A DNA stretch of 29,075 bases. Source: Sergeia podlipaevii. Its lineage: Eukaryota > Euglenozoa > Kinetoplastea > Trypanosomatida > Trypanosomatidae. Position numbers and translations under genes: made by a program. The notes beneath the pieces were generated by a model, which searched no databases, was not told the DNA's origin, and worked only from the letters and a program-made list of their open reading frames with translations. This document shows positions 8,865-16,336 of this stretch, piece after piece. Location of the stretch: the NCBI GenBank assembly GCA_030849805.1, contig JASANZ010001980.1:1-29075 (forward strand). The letters run 5' to 3'. Every line of letters begins with the position of its first letter. Positions within the stretch are counted from its first letter, which is position 1.

Positions 8865-10697
8865 CTAAAATCCTTTACTCTCCGTATTCTCATCCTTTGA
8901 CTGAACAGTCGTGAATACCACAGGTCGCTGACTGGAGGTGTTCTCAAAGCTATTTAGCCGCCGAATCATCGAAATGTCATCCATTGATAAACTCGTGCTG
9001 GTGATAGAAGAAGTTTTGACACGAAATGCTGCGTGATGAGTAACACTGTGAAAAAGCTCTGCTGGCGCATCACCACCGGCAGTAGTGCCCGCCACGCTCG
9101 TTGAGCTGACTTTCTTTGTTTCTACTAAAGAACGCATCTCTCTATTAGACGCGGCCACGCTCAGTGAGCCGAAGCCGGCCGCTCCCTTTCGACGCCCCGC
9201 CGCAGATTGCGAATCTCCACCACCACCTGCTGCAGGTGTTGCTGTGGTTGCAGATTTCTTGTCCACTTCCAGCATTTTCTCCGCCCTTATTTGCCTTTGC
9301 CGCAGCTTCCACATCTCATGCTTACGTGTCAGTGCTTTGATCTCCTGCTGCTGCGCTTCCTTGGCCTTTGCATCCGCCTCCGCTGTACTAAATGCGCTGC
9401 CATTGCCCATATAAGACGGAAGACGGGAAAAGAGAGAGTCCAGGTTGCTAGTGCTTCTGCTCAGCTCGCCTCCGTCGACAGTTATAGCGGAGTCTGCCAC
9501 TATGAAGTCACGAGAATCACCTGGAGGCAGGAGGTTGGCGTCTTCGTCTTCTTCACCAATAATAAGCTCATCCAGAACTGCCGTCTCTGACTCGGCCGAG
9601 GAAGCGGAATGCTCGTACATGCCGCTGCTTTGGTGCTGGAGAAGTGAAGCGCCGCTGCCAGTAGCGTGGTGAGGTTTCATCGATTGTGAATTCTGCGACT
9701 GTGTAAGCTCTCGGGGCAGCAGTCGCTCAAATGTACGGCGCTTCTGCGTTTGTACTGAGGCAAGGAACTGAGTCGTGATATCTCCCACCATGGTGGGGGA
9801 CCACACAGATGGGGTCGTAGGCGATCCAATCGACGTTGGAGAGAAAGGGTTGCTATAGCTCTCCGCACCTGGTTCCGTGACTAGACCTGTGGTGAGAGAG
9901 CGAGAAAAGATGTCCTTTATACTCACAGACTTGGCCTCCTTCCGCAGCGCACGCTGCGAGTGGCGGAACACCCTCGTGGCTGCCTCCTCCGCCTCCGTAG
10001 CTGCCTTGGCGATCTCCTTTTCAGCGCGCTTCGACGACGCAGCAGCAGCAGCAGCGTCGCTTGCTTTTGCACGTGCGCGTTTTTTGATAGGCTCAAAAAC
10101 GCCAACTTCCTCTTCTCCAGTGGCACGCTCTTCTCCTTCCTTCTCTGCTTCAGCGGAGCTGCGACGACGGCGGCGCTGGCGCTGGTGCTCGGTTGATGGG
10201 ACCAAAATAGTGTCGAGCTCAGACGTATCAACAGGAGAGGCAGCCAGCACGGTGTCCACCCAGGACGCTGTCAAATCACCCTTTGATGTCGTTGCCCCAG
10301 CATTGGCTGTATGAGTAGGCGAGGAGCTGCCAGTTGGAGGCACGTTGACCAATTCATATCGCTTCCTAATCGCATCCTCTTCATCCACCTTGTCATCGTC
10401 ATCGTCTTCGTCATCCAGGAGCATGACTGGTTCTTGGGGGGATAGAGGCAGTTCGTCCACGATGAGAGTTTCTGCTTGAGCCTCCACAAAAATAGGCCCG
10501 CCTAAATTTGCTTCTTGTTCTTCATCTTCCTTTTGCCCAGTATCACCATTGCATGCGCCATTGACGGTATTAGATGCAGCTACCATAACTGATGTATCGT
10601 GTGCGATTACACCCAGTGTTGTCTCCCCGTTCATTGTTTGACTCATGCCCTCGACCTGAGGAGTCGGTGGAACCTCTACAACACTAGAGTCTTCCAT
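8865..10697 (-). CDS. Unknown, mostly disordered 610-residue protein
   Basis: No family recognised. Codon structure is sound and the gene has the best splice-acceptor context in the window, so it is very likely real. It has an acidic stretch at about 95-108 (DDEDDDDDDKVDEED), a basic run HQRQRRRRRSS at 171-181, a KKRARAK motif at 205-211 that would suit a nuclear signal, an Ala/Glu/Lys-rich helix at about 212-257, then Ser/Thr/Pro-rich sequence. A second charged, probable coiled-coil helix spans about 440-481 (ending in AEKMLEVDKK), followed by Gly/Ala/Ser-rich sequence. The C-terminal 50 residues include a conserved-looking short motif, MDDISMIRRLNSFENTSS (about 571-588). Many Ser-Pro and Thr-Pro sites suggest phosphorylation. 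It could be a nuclear scaffold, but no function can be assigned from sequence. Confidence 0.75.
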   Translation of the reverse strand: MEDSSVVEVPPTPQVEGMSQTMNGETTLGVIAHDTSVMVAASNTVNGACNGDTGQKEDEEQEANLGGPIFVEAQAETLIVDELPLSPQEPVMLLDDEDDDDDKVDEEDAIRKRYELVNVPPTGSSSPTHTANAGATTSKGDLTASWVDTVLAASPVDTSELDTILVPSTEHQRQRRRRRSSAEAEKEGEERATGEEEVGVFEPIKKRARAKASDAAAAAASSKRAEKEIAKAATEAEEAATRVFRHSQRALRKEAKSVSIKDIFSRSLTTGLVTEPGAESYSNPFSPTSIGSPTTPSVWSPTMVGDITTQFLASVQTQKRRTFERLLPRELTQSQNSQSMKPHHATGSGASLLQHQSSGMYEHSASSAESETAVLDELIIGEEDEDANLLPPGDSRDFIVADSAITVDGGELSRSTSNLDSLFSRLPSYMGNGSAFSTAEADAKAKEAQQQEIKALTRKHEMWKLRQRQIRAEKMLEVDKKSATTATPAAGGGGDSQSAAGRRKGAAGFGSLSVAASNREMRSLVETKKVSSTSVAGTTAGGDAPAELFHSVTHHAAFRVKTSSITSTSLSMDDISMIRRLNSFENTSSQRPVVFTTVQSKDENTESKGF

Positions 10698-11136
10698 GGT
10701 GGTGAGACAAAATGCGCGCTAGGTTGTATATGGATAGATGAATGTAAAGGGATATGCAATAATAAGCTAGTAGGGAAAAAAAGAAGAAAAAAAGAATCTA
10801 TGAATTGTGCATAGAACGCTTGGCCAGTAGTGGACACACACACAAAGCAAAACAACAACAAAAAAAAATCAGTCTAGTGGAAAAAATTAAAATTAAGAGA
10901 CCTAGCTAATGTAGCACAGCACATATACATATATATTGAGAAAAAAGAAAAAGGAAAGAGATGGAAAAAGATGCAGTGAAAAGGAAAGTAAGCATTACTT
11001 CTGTTAAAGAAATACGCCATCACATTGAAATTGAAAGAGCAAAAAAAAAATGGTTGTGCTTCCGGGTGAGTGAACTTAAAGGAAAAAAGGTTGTGTGAGA
11101 ATAAACCAGATGATTTCTACCGGGATTTTGCCGGAA
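10698..11136. other. Spacer between ankyrin and 610-residue protein genes
   Basis: A-rich on the plus strand, with A runs at 10859-10868 and 11041-11050 and a TA-rich patch near 10924-10936. The right part is the 3' UTR of the ankyrin gene; the left part is the 69-base 5' UTR and acceptor of the 610-residue protein. No reading frame is supported. Confidence 0.6.
10767..10796 (-). promoter_or_regulatory. Strong putative trans-splice acceptor for the 610-residue protein gene
   Basis: The minus strand shows a 24-base pyrimidine tract (10773-10796), then CTACTAG with the AG at 10767-10768. The resulting 69-base 5' UTR contains no ATG before the start codon. This is the clearest acceptor in the window. 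Confidence 0.6.
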
Positions 11137-11694
11137 TCACAGAACACCTTCCATAGCACCACCGTGCCCTGCAGCCTTAGCGCAGTCACTAGCCGTCATG
11201 CCAGCAACATTCTTCGCCACCTTGGAGGCACCATAAAAAAGCAACACACGCACCACTTCCACATGACCACCAAGTGCAGCCAAGTGCAGTGGCGTGCGCT
11301 TGGACGAATCACGCGCATTCACATTCGCCTCCTCTTCCAATAAAAAGGTAACTACTTCCACATGGCCCTTGTCAGCAGCAAAGTGTAGCGGCGTCCATCC
11401 ATCAACATCCTCGGCATCCACGTTGATTGCTTGTCGGGTACTCTCGCATCCATCTTTCTCTACTGTTTTCCCATCCGTCGCATTAAGCACTGCTCGCGTA
11501 AGTTCTATGTTGCCCGCGAACGCGGCGTGATGAAGCATCGTCATACGCTGCTCATCTCCCTCAGTCACACAGCCGCCCTTTCGAACGTACTCAAGCACTC
11601 TCTCTGCATCACCTGTACGGCATGCATCGAAGATGGTGTCCTTCATCTCCACTTCACGGCGTGCAGTTGCTGCTCTGCTGAGTGCTTCAGTCAT
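11137..11694 (-). CDS. Ankyrin-repeat protein
   Basis: This 185-residue protein consists almost entirely of ankyrin repeats, which form protein-binding surfaces. A degenerate first repeat lies at about 17-48 (DTIFDACRTGDAERVLEYVRKG). It is followed by MTMLHHAAFAGNIELTRAVL (51-70), DGWTPLHFAADKGHVEVVTF (98-117), SKRTPLHLAALGGHVEVVRV (121-140) and a capping repeat at about 163-185 (AGMTASDCAKAAGHG). About 20 extra residues (71-90) are inserted after the second repeat. The frame stays open upstream for 74 more codons, but that part is Phe/Leu/Pro-rich and merely translates the pyrimidine tract and C run. I therefore start at the ATG of MTEALSR, which lies 82 bases after a good acceptor. Small size and lack of another domain suggest an adaptor; the partner is unknown. 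Confidence 0.85.
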   Translation of the reverse strand: MTEALSRAATARREVEMKDTIFDACRTGDAERVLEYVRKGGCVTEGDEQRMTMLHHAAFAGNIELTRAVLNATDGKTVEKDGCESTRQAINVDAEDVDGWTPLHFAADKGHVEVVTFLLEEEANVNARDSSKRTPLHLAALGGHVEVVRVLLFYGASKVAKNVAGMTASDCAKAAGHGGAMEGVL

Positions 11695-11776
11695 GACGCA
11701 AACACTGAGGCAAGTTATTTTTATTGGGCTTAGCTCAATGGAGGATAACAAAGGAGGGGGGGGGGGAGAATGATAT

Positions 11777-11814
11777 CTGTAGCCCACCACGTGCAAAAAG
11801 AAAAAAAAAAAGGA
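11777..11814 (-). promoter_or_regulatory. Putative trans-splice acceptor for the ankyrin gene
   Basis: A 20-base pyrimidine tract on the minus strand (11795-11814) is followed by GGGCTACAG with the AG at 11777-11778. The C run (11756-11766 in plus coordinates) then falls inside the 5' UTR. This placement supports starting the protein at 11694. Confidence 0.5.
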
Positions 11815-12440
11815 CAGTTTACAAAACTTGTATGCTTTGTACCGTAACAAAAATGAAAAAAACAGAAGAAGAAGTATTATATGCAAAGAGAAAAGAAAAG
11901 AAAGGAGAGAGACCATTGATATTGCTATATTGTGATAAAGCAGCGATATAGATGGATTTGATCACAAAACAATCAAGAAAAAAACAGAAAAACACAAAGA
12001 AACACAAGAAGATATTATTCACTATTTTTTTTGCAACACATTTGAGCTGTCCTACAAAAAAAAACCACAGGCGTGCCTTGTCGCTGCTCCACCCTTCCTT
12101 CACAATGCTGGTGCTTCACATACATAATTTCTTTCTTGTTGTTCTGAACACGCACACGTACGCACGACGAAGACTGACACACTGTGCCATCATACTCACA
12201 ATGGAGGAGGAGGGGGGGGGGTGAGATATACCAGCTATATATATACGTATTCTGGAGGGAGATGTTTCACACAAAAAAAAGTTCAGATATACTCCGATGG
12301 AAGTGTACAAACGCACATAGGCGTACATGTGGGTGCGTAATTGTGAAATAGAGGCACACAACGTAAGGGACTGCAATAGTAGTACGCTAGGTGGGGGCTT
12401 TAGACTCAGCTCTGACAACTCCTTTTTTCTTTGTCGTGTA

Positions 12441-12462
12441 TGTGTGTGTGTGTGTGTGTGTG
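12441..12462. repeat. (TG)n microsatellite
   Basis: Eleven TG units on the plus strand, in the long spacer; CA-rich in the transcript. Confidence 0.9.
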
Positions 12463-13102
12463 CCTCATCTCTTCCTAAACGGTATGTTTTCCGTTTCCTT
12501 CGTATTTCTATTGTTCCCCTTGATGCAGAAATATATAACCATGCATCTATCTTTTTTCCCTTTCCTTCATGCCTGTTAATAATGCGTATATTGTTACTGT
12601 CTCTCTTCCCTCATCCTTAGGCTGGCTCAAGGAGAGGGCAGTGTGATGGCTGAAAAAAAAAAACAGTTATCGCTACCTTCATACATATCAAGATAATAAT
12701 AATAACAATGTATTTCAATATGATAACTATAGCTGACCACAGCGTTTGACACCAAGTATTTCTAGACGGTACGGAAGTCTCTTCTGTTGACCAAAAAAAA
12801 ACCCACAAGCTACAGCTAGTATCGACAATGTACACCGGGGTGAAGGCAAAACAACAATATATATATATATTGAGCACACATACAACAACTTAAGGAGACA
12901 CAGAAAACCTCTTACATTTTTTCTTCGCAGGCTCAGCCGCCTCTGTGCCCTCTTTCTTCAATCTCTCCTTTTCACACCAGCGTGTTGTAGACTGACTTTC
13001 CATTCATTTTCGAACTCATTTTTGTCGCCATGTGGGGTTATGCAAATGCTTTCTGAGATAAAAAAAGCCGATATTTTTCACTTTTTTTTCTTTTCTTTCT
13101 CT

Positions 13103-13399
13103 CTACTTCTTCTTAACAGGTTTCGCCTGTGGAGATTCGTCCTCCTCAGCGCCAGCTTGCTGCATCAGTTCCGCAATAGACTTCTCCAGGTCATCAATAC
13201 GGGCACCCATGTCGTCAATGCGAGAGATAATATTATTCGACATTTCCTCGAAGCGGGTTTGCATCTGTTGCAACAGGGACTGTACGAACGCGGTAAGTTC
13301 CTGGGTACCCTGGGGCATAGGCTGGCCCACGGATCCACTCCCAGCATGGGAGGAGGCAACAGCGCCACCAGTCCCCGTTGGCTTAGCTTTCACAGGCAT
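13103..13399 (-). CDS. HSBP1-family coiled-coil protein (heat shock factor-binding protein 1-like)
   Basis: The 98-residue protein matches the small HSBP1 family closely over residues 33-84. The core [20 protein letters not shown] is followed by [20 protein letters not shown] and AELMQQAG, with the regular heptads and the paired R-I-D-D-[ML] steps typical of the family. HSBP1 forms a trimeric/hexameric coiled coil. In animals and plants it damps heat-shock factor, and it has also been linked to assembly of the WASH complex on endosomes. The N-terminal 32 residues (Gly/Ala/Ser/Pro) and the KPVKKK tail are poorly conserved extensions. The ATG is preceded by a roughly 100-base 5' UTR without upstream ATGs. 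Trypanosomatids control heat-shock genes mainly after transcription and no classical HSF is known there, so a non-HSF role is more likely. Family assignment is strong; the role is inferred. Confidence 0.9.
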   Translation of the reverse strand: MPVKAKPTGTGGAVASSHAGSGSVGQPMPQGTQELTAFVQSLLQQMQTRFEEMSNNIISRIDDMGARIDDLEKSIAELMQQAGAEEDESPQAKPVKKK

Positions 13400-13500
13400 C
13401 TAGAAGCAAGGTAAATGGATATTTTTCTTTTCTTTTCTAACCAAAAAAGAAAACGTTGGACGTCTAGGAGAAAAGTTGAGGGAAAACACAACCTCGGTTC

Positions 13501-13545
13501 CTATAGAAGATAAAATGTATGAAAAGAGAGAGAGAAAAAAAAAAG
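13501..13545 (-). promoter_or_regulatory. Putative trans-splice acceptor for the HSBP1-like gene
   Basis: The minus strand shows a T/C tract at 13521-13545, then TTCTATAG with the AG at 13501-13502. Later AGs exist nearer the ATG, but this is the first after the best tract. Confidence 0.5.
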
Positions 13546-13969
13546 CTATGCGGTAATTACTTTAGTAACTATTGTGGTATTGCTCGGAAGGAAAAAAAGG
13601 AGAAAAAGAAAGGATATTTCACAAAAAAAGAAGCATCTGGAGCCCCCTAATCAACTCATAAAAAAAAAAGTATAAACCAAGAATGAAAATGCCTTTTTTT
13701 TTTTTTGAAAACAATACAACAGATATACAACAGAAATGGAAATGACTTGGGAAAGATAAAACGCAAGTAAACTAGGCATATCGACCAAGAGGAACAACCC
13801 ACAACTTGTCTCTCTCTAAAAAAAATATATATATAGCAAATTACAAAGCAAATGAGGACAAGGAAACAACAACAAAACAACCTCCCCCTTCCCCCAGATC
13901 TACAAACGTAAAGCCTCCCAAAACTAAATATAATCACAATTAACGATTACCAGAACCACTGTGATATGG

Positions 13970-13994
13970 GCTGAACATTTTTTGTTTGTTCAGC
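13970..13994. repeat. 8-bp perfect inverted repeat (hairpin)
   Basis: GCTGAACA at 13970-13977 pairs with TGTTCAGC at 13987-13994 around a 9-base loop. On the transcribed strand the loop is A-rich. It is about 190 bases past the BTB-SPRY stop codon, so probably in the 3' UTR. Confidence 0.75.
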
Positions 13995-14179
13995 TTCTGT
14001 GTCAACCTCTTTCTCGCTGCCGTACCATACATGTTCCTAATCATAAAGAACGTATAAATCTCTATCGATACGTTCATCTAGATAAAGAAACGGAGAGCGA
14101 AAAACAACAACAACAGATTATACGTTCATAAGAATATCTCTTAAGAACAAACACATACACACACCCACATAGTACTATG

Positions 14180-15829
14180 CTATCGCATTGATGATGAGGA
14201 TGCCAGGACTGACAGCGGGTCTTGAGGGTACGGAAAGAGTCTCTCCTCTTCTTGTTCTCCCTCTCCTCCAGCACCACCTTCATCACCGCAGGCAGCTGCA
14301 GCTTGCACCAACGGTAGCATCGCAGCCTCTTCCTCTGGAACAATTCTAATTCGAGACCCAAACTTGAGCGTCGCAGCAAAACGGAGCCGCCGCGCACGCC
14401 CTATAGAGACAATCTTACTCGAGTTTTTGAGCGTGAACTCCGCATAGCCCTTATCCATATCTACAAGCAAAGAAACATAGTCACCACTCTCGAACTTGTC
14501 AAGGTTGTCTTCCTTCTTGAGATGGGGGAAGTTAGAGTAGAACACACCGGACATGTAATACACGCAGCTGTTCGCGGTCTTGTGAAACTCCTGATCGGCA
14601 CACACGCATGTGTCAGAGATGAGTCCAATGCCAACGTAATCCGCCGCCTTGACGTGAAACGTGATGCGGTGCCGGCCAGTGATGAGAAACCCTTCATCCA
14701 TGACGGCTACGCTATAGACCACACGCAGACGATTGCCCTCTAGGCTTACTCCCGGACCAGGCTGGAAGCGGATATCAGAGACGCTTTCCGTGTCGCCCAA
14801 CAAGTCTACCAGTCCTTGTAGCTGAAAGAACTTGGCGTCCAGTCTCAGCTTCCGCAGCATCTCTTCGTCCAGCAGGTGGAAATAGGTGTAGCCGCGGAGA
14901 TAGTTGAGCACGTAACGGAAGACTTCAGGATCACGATCAATGAAAACGTTCCCCTCCGCATCTGTGAAGAGCCGTATTGGGCTAGCGCCATCGTCGTCAT
15001 CCACGTTGGCTCCTTCCTCACTTTCGCGTATCCCCAGCAGGATATCAAAGAAGGTGGCGCCCCGCTCGCGCTGTGTCAGCGTTCGCACCGGTACTGTGAA
15101 GTGCTCTCCCCCAACATTCAACTTCAAAGCCGGAATGATACCCGACGACGAATCCAACTGAGCTACCCTCTCACGGACCTTGTCGTTGGACTCCCGTTGG
15201 CGCTGCAACAAATCCGTCACTGACTGCTCAGCCAGCACATAGTCAGATATTTGTTTACGCATGTTCACCATGGCCGCATGTGCTGCCTCGCCAATCATTT
15301 CAATGGCGTATTGTGACCCCGCGCTGAGACCAGCCTCTTCGTCCTGCATCATCAACTCTGATAAGCTCTCCCCCGACCCTTGCTGTTGCTGGGGTAGTCG
15401 CTGCAATTCCAGTATGTCTTCCATTTCCGCTGTACTGCCACTGCTACCCTCCAGGGCAAAACTTTGCCGGGGAAACGCCCTACCCCCAGTGGCGGTTTCA
15501 TTGAGCGCCGTGCGTCTCATCTTCTGATGTCCGCCTTGTGCCCCTGGTGGGGGAATCGGCAGCGCCTGCGTGGCGGCTGACATGGGTGTTGTGTGTGTGC
15601 TAACTGCCAATGCACTGCTGTGACTGAGTCCTCCGGTCCCTACTTGAGGTTGAGAGGACATCTCCGACACCTGCTGCTGCTGCTGCTGCTGTGCAGGCAG
15701 CTCTTCCAGCTGCTCACCTTCTTCATGGTGCTGCTGCTGTGCAGTTTGTGCCGTTGGGGTCGGGGACACAGCACCGCGTCCGCGCTTGCGCCGTGGTGAC
15801 GTTGACTGCGGTTGTGATGGTCTTGCCAT
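14180..15829 (-). CDS. BTB/POZ (T1-type) plus SPRY domain protein
   Basis: Counting from MARPSQ, the 549-residue protein has a disordered, Gln/Ser/Pro-rich N-terminus with an RRKRGRG motif (13-19) and a seven-residue poly-Gln (47-53). A helix at about 170-225 (probable coiled coil) leads into a T1-type BTB domain at 234-345, with LKLNVGGEHFTVPVRTL and then FIDRDPEVFRYVLNYLRG. An SPRY/B30.2-like beta domain follows at about 365-500 (GRHRITFHV, YVGIGLISD, NSCVYYMSG, GDYVSLLVDMDKGYAEF). No channel helices follow the BTB, so it resembles KCTD-like adaptors, which often serve as cullin-3 substrate receptors, with SPRY as the substrate-binding half. The frame is open 25 codons further upstream, but only from TTG; 15829 is the first ATG. 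The Ser-rich tail (LASSSSMR) is unremarkable. Ligase role is inference from domain content. Confidence 0.85.
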   Translation of the reverse strand: MARPSQPQSTSPRRKRGRGAVSPTPTAQTAQQQHHEEGEQLEELPAQQQQQQQVSEMSSQPQVGTGGLSHSSALAVSTHTTPMSAATQALPIPPPGAQGGHQKMRRTALNETATGGRAFPRQSFALEGSSGSTAEMEDILELQRLPQQQQGSGESLSELMMQDEEAGLSAGSQYAIEMIGEAAHAAMVNMRKQISDYVLAEQSVTDLLQRQRESNDKVRERVAQLDSSSGIIPALKLNVGGEHFTVPVRTLTQRERGATFFDILLGIRESEEGANVDDDDGASPIRLFTDAEGNVFIDRDPEVFRYVLNYLRGYTYFHLLDEEMLRKLRLDAKFFQLQGLVDLLGDTESVSDIRFQPGPGVSLEGNRLRVVYSVAVMDEGFLITGRHRITFHVKAADYVGIGLISDTCVCADQEFHKTANSCVYYMSGVFYSNFPHLKKEDNLDKFESGDYVSLLVDMDKGYAEFTLKNSSKIVSIGRARRLRFAATLKFGSRIRIVPEEEAAMLPLVQAAAACGDEGGAGGEGEQEEERLFPYPQDPLSVLASSSSMR

Positions 15830-15993
15830 AAAAAGAAAAACTGGCGATGCACGGGCAGTGGGAATGAATGTATCAAAGAGGTGTGCACCCTTCTGTGTGT
15901 CCAATATATATATATATATTTAAAGATGCTTAGTGCCTAAAAATAATAGAAATTATATATTGGATTGCTGTTTCTGCTATAGTAATACGCTCA

Positions 15994-16071
15994 CTATTGA
16001 GAGGAATAGCACACACACACACACACACACAAAGAAAAGAAAAGAAAGCAAATGAGACGAAAAAAAAAAAA
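15994..16071 (-). promoter_or_regulatory. Possible trans-splice acceptor for the BTB-SPRY gene
   Basis: The minus strand carries long pyrimidine tracts broken by a TG repeat (16010-16071), then CTATTCCTCTCAATAG with the AG at 15994-15995. Nearer candidates are at 15937-15938 (TTATTTTTAG) and 15841-15842, the last leaving an 11-base 5' UTR. Confidence 0.35.
16010..16030. repeat. (CA)n microsatellite
   Basis: Ten or more CA units on the plus strand, TG in the transcript, lying between the pyrimidine tract and the likely acceptor AG of the BTB-SPRY gene. Confidence 0.9.
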
Positions 16072-16336
16072 NTATAACAGCGTAGAGCTAATAATAATAA
16101 TAATAAAAAGGAAGAGGTTTAGAGAATTAGTGTTGTTGCACTGAATTTCGTGTCAACAGAACAATTGAGCTTTTGTTTGTATTCCATTTCTTTTTCTTCT
16201 ACAGATACACTACACCAAAAAAAAAAAAAGCGTTGTCGAGTAAACAGAGATAGCTTTCATCATGGTAATGTAACCAACATAAAAAAAGGCATAGTTCATT
16301 TCATGATCAAACGATATGCGGTACTCCTACACACGA

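Larger units (their letters stand above)
11695..13102. other. Long spacer (1.4 kb) between HSBP1-like and ankyrin genes
   Basis: The longest gene-free stretch in the window. It contains a G run (11756-11766), a G-rich run near 12204-12221, a TG microsatellite (12441-12462), a TA run near 12858-12870 and several A runs. Minus-strand frames at 12116-12418 and 12617-12877 lack an initial ATG and have no family content. The moderately balanced stretch 12300-12640 could hold a small RNA gene or a long 3' UTR, but I see no snoRNA or tRNA signature I can defend. Confidence 0.5.
13400..14179. other. Spacer between BTB-SPRY and HSBP1-like genes
   Basis: A-rich on the plus strand with homopolymers (13662-13670 A, 13693-13705 T), a TA run (13827-13835) and a clean inverted repeat at 13970-13994. 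It should hold the HSBP1-like 5' UTR and the BTB-SPRY 3' UTR. No coding sequence is supported. Confidence 0.6.
15830..16336. other. Spacer between TRAPPC9-like and BTB-SPRY genes
   Basis: Contains a TA run (15904-15919), an AC microsatellite (16010-16030), an AAT repeat (about 16088-16106) and an A run with one unresolved base (n at 16072). No gene is supported; it holds the TRAPPC9-like 3' UTR and the BTB-SPRY acceptor region. Confidence 0.6.

Noticed and set aside
11695..11916. 74-codon upstream extension of the ankyrin protein that could look like a signal peptide or membrane helix
   Set aside because: It is the translation of the splice pyrimidine tract and a C run; a good acceptor at 11777 would remove most of it from the mRNA.
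15830..15904. 25-codon upstream extension of the BTB-SPRY protein
   Set aside because: It begins with TTG rather than ATG; 15829 is the first in-frame ATG.
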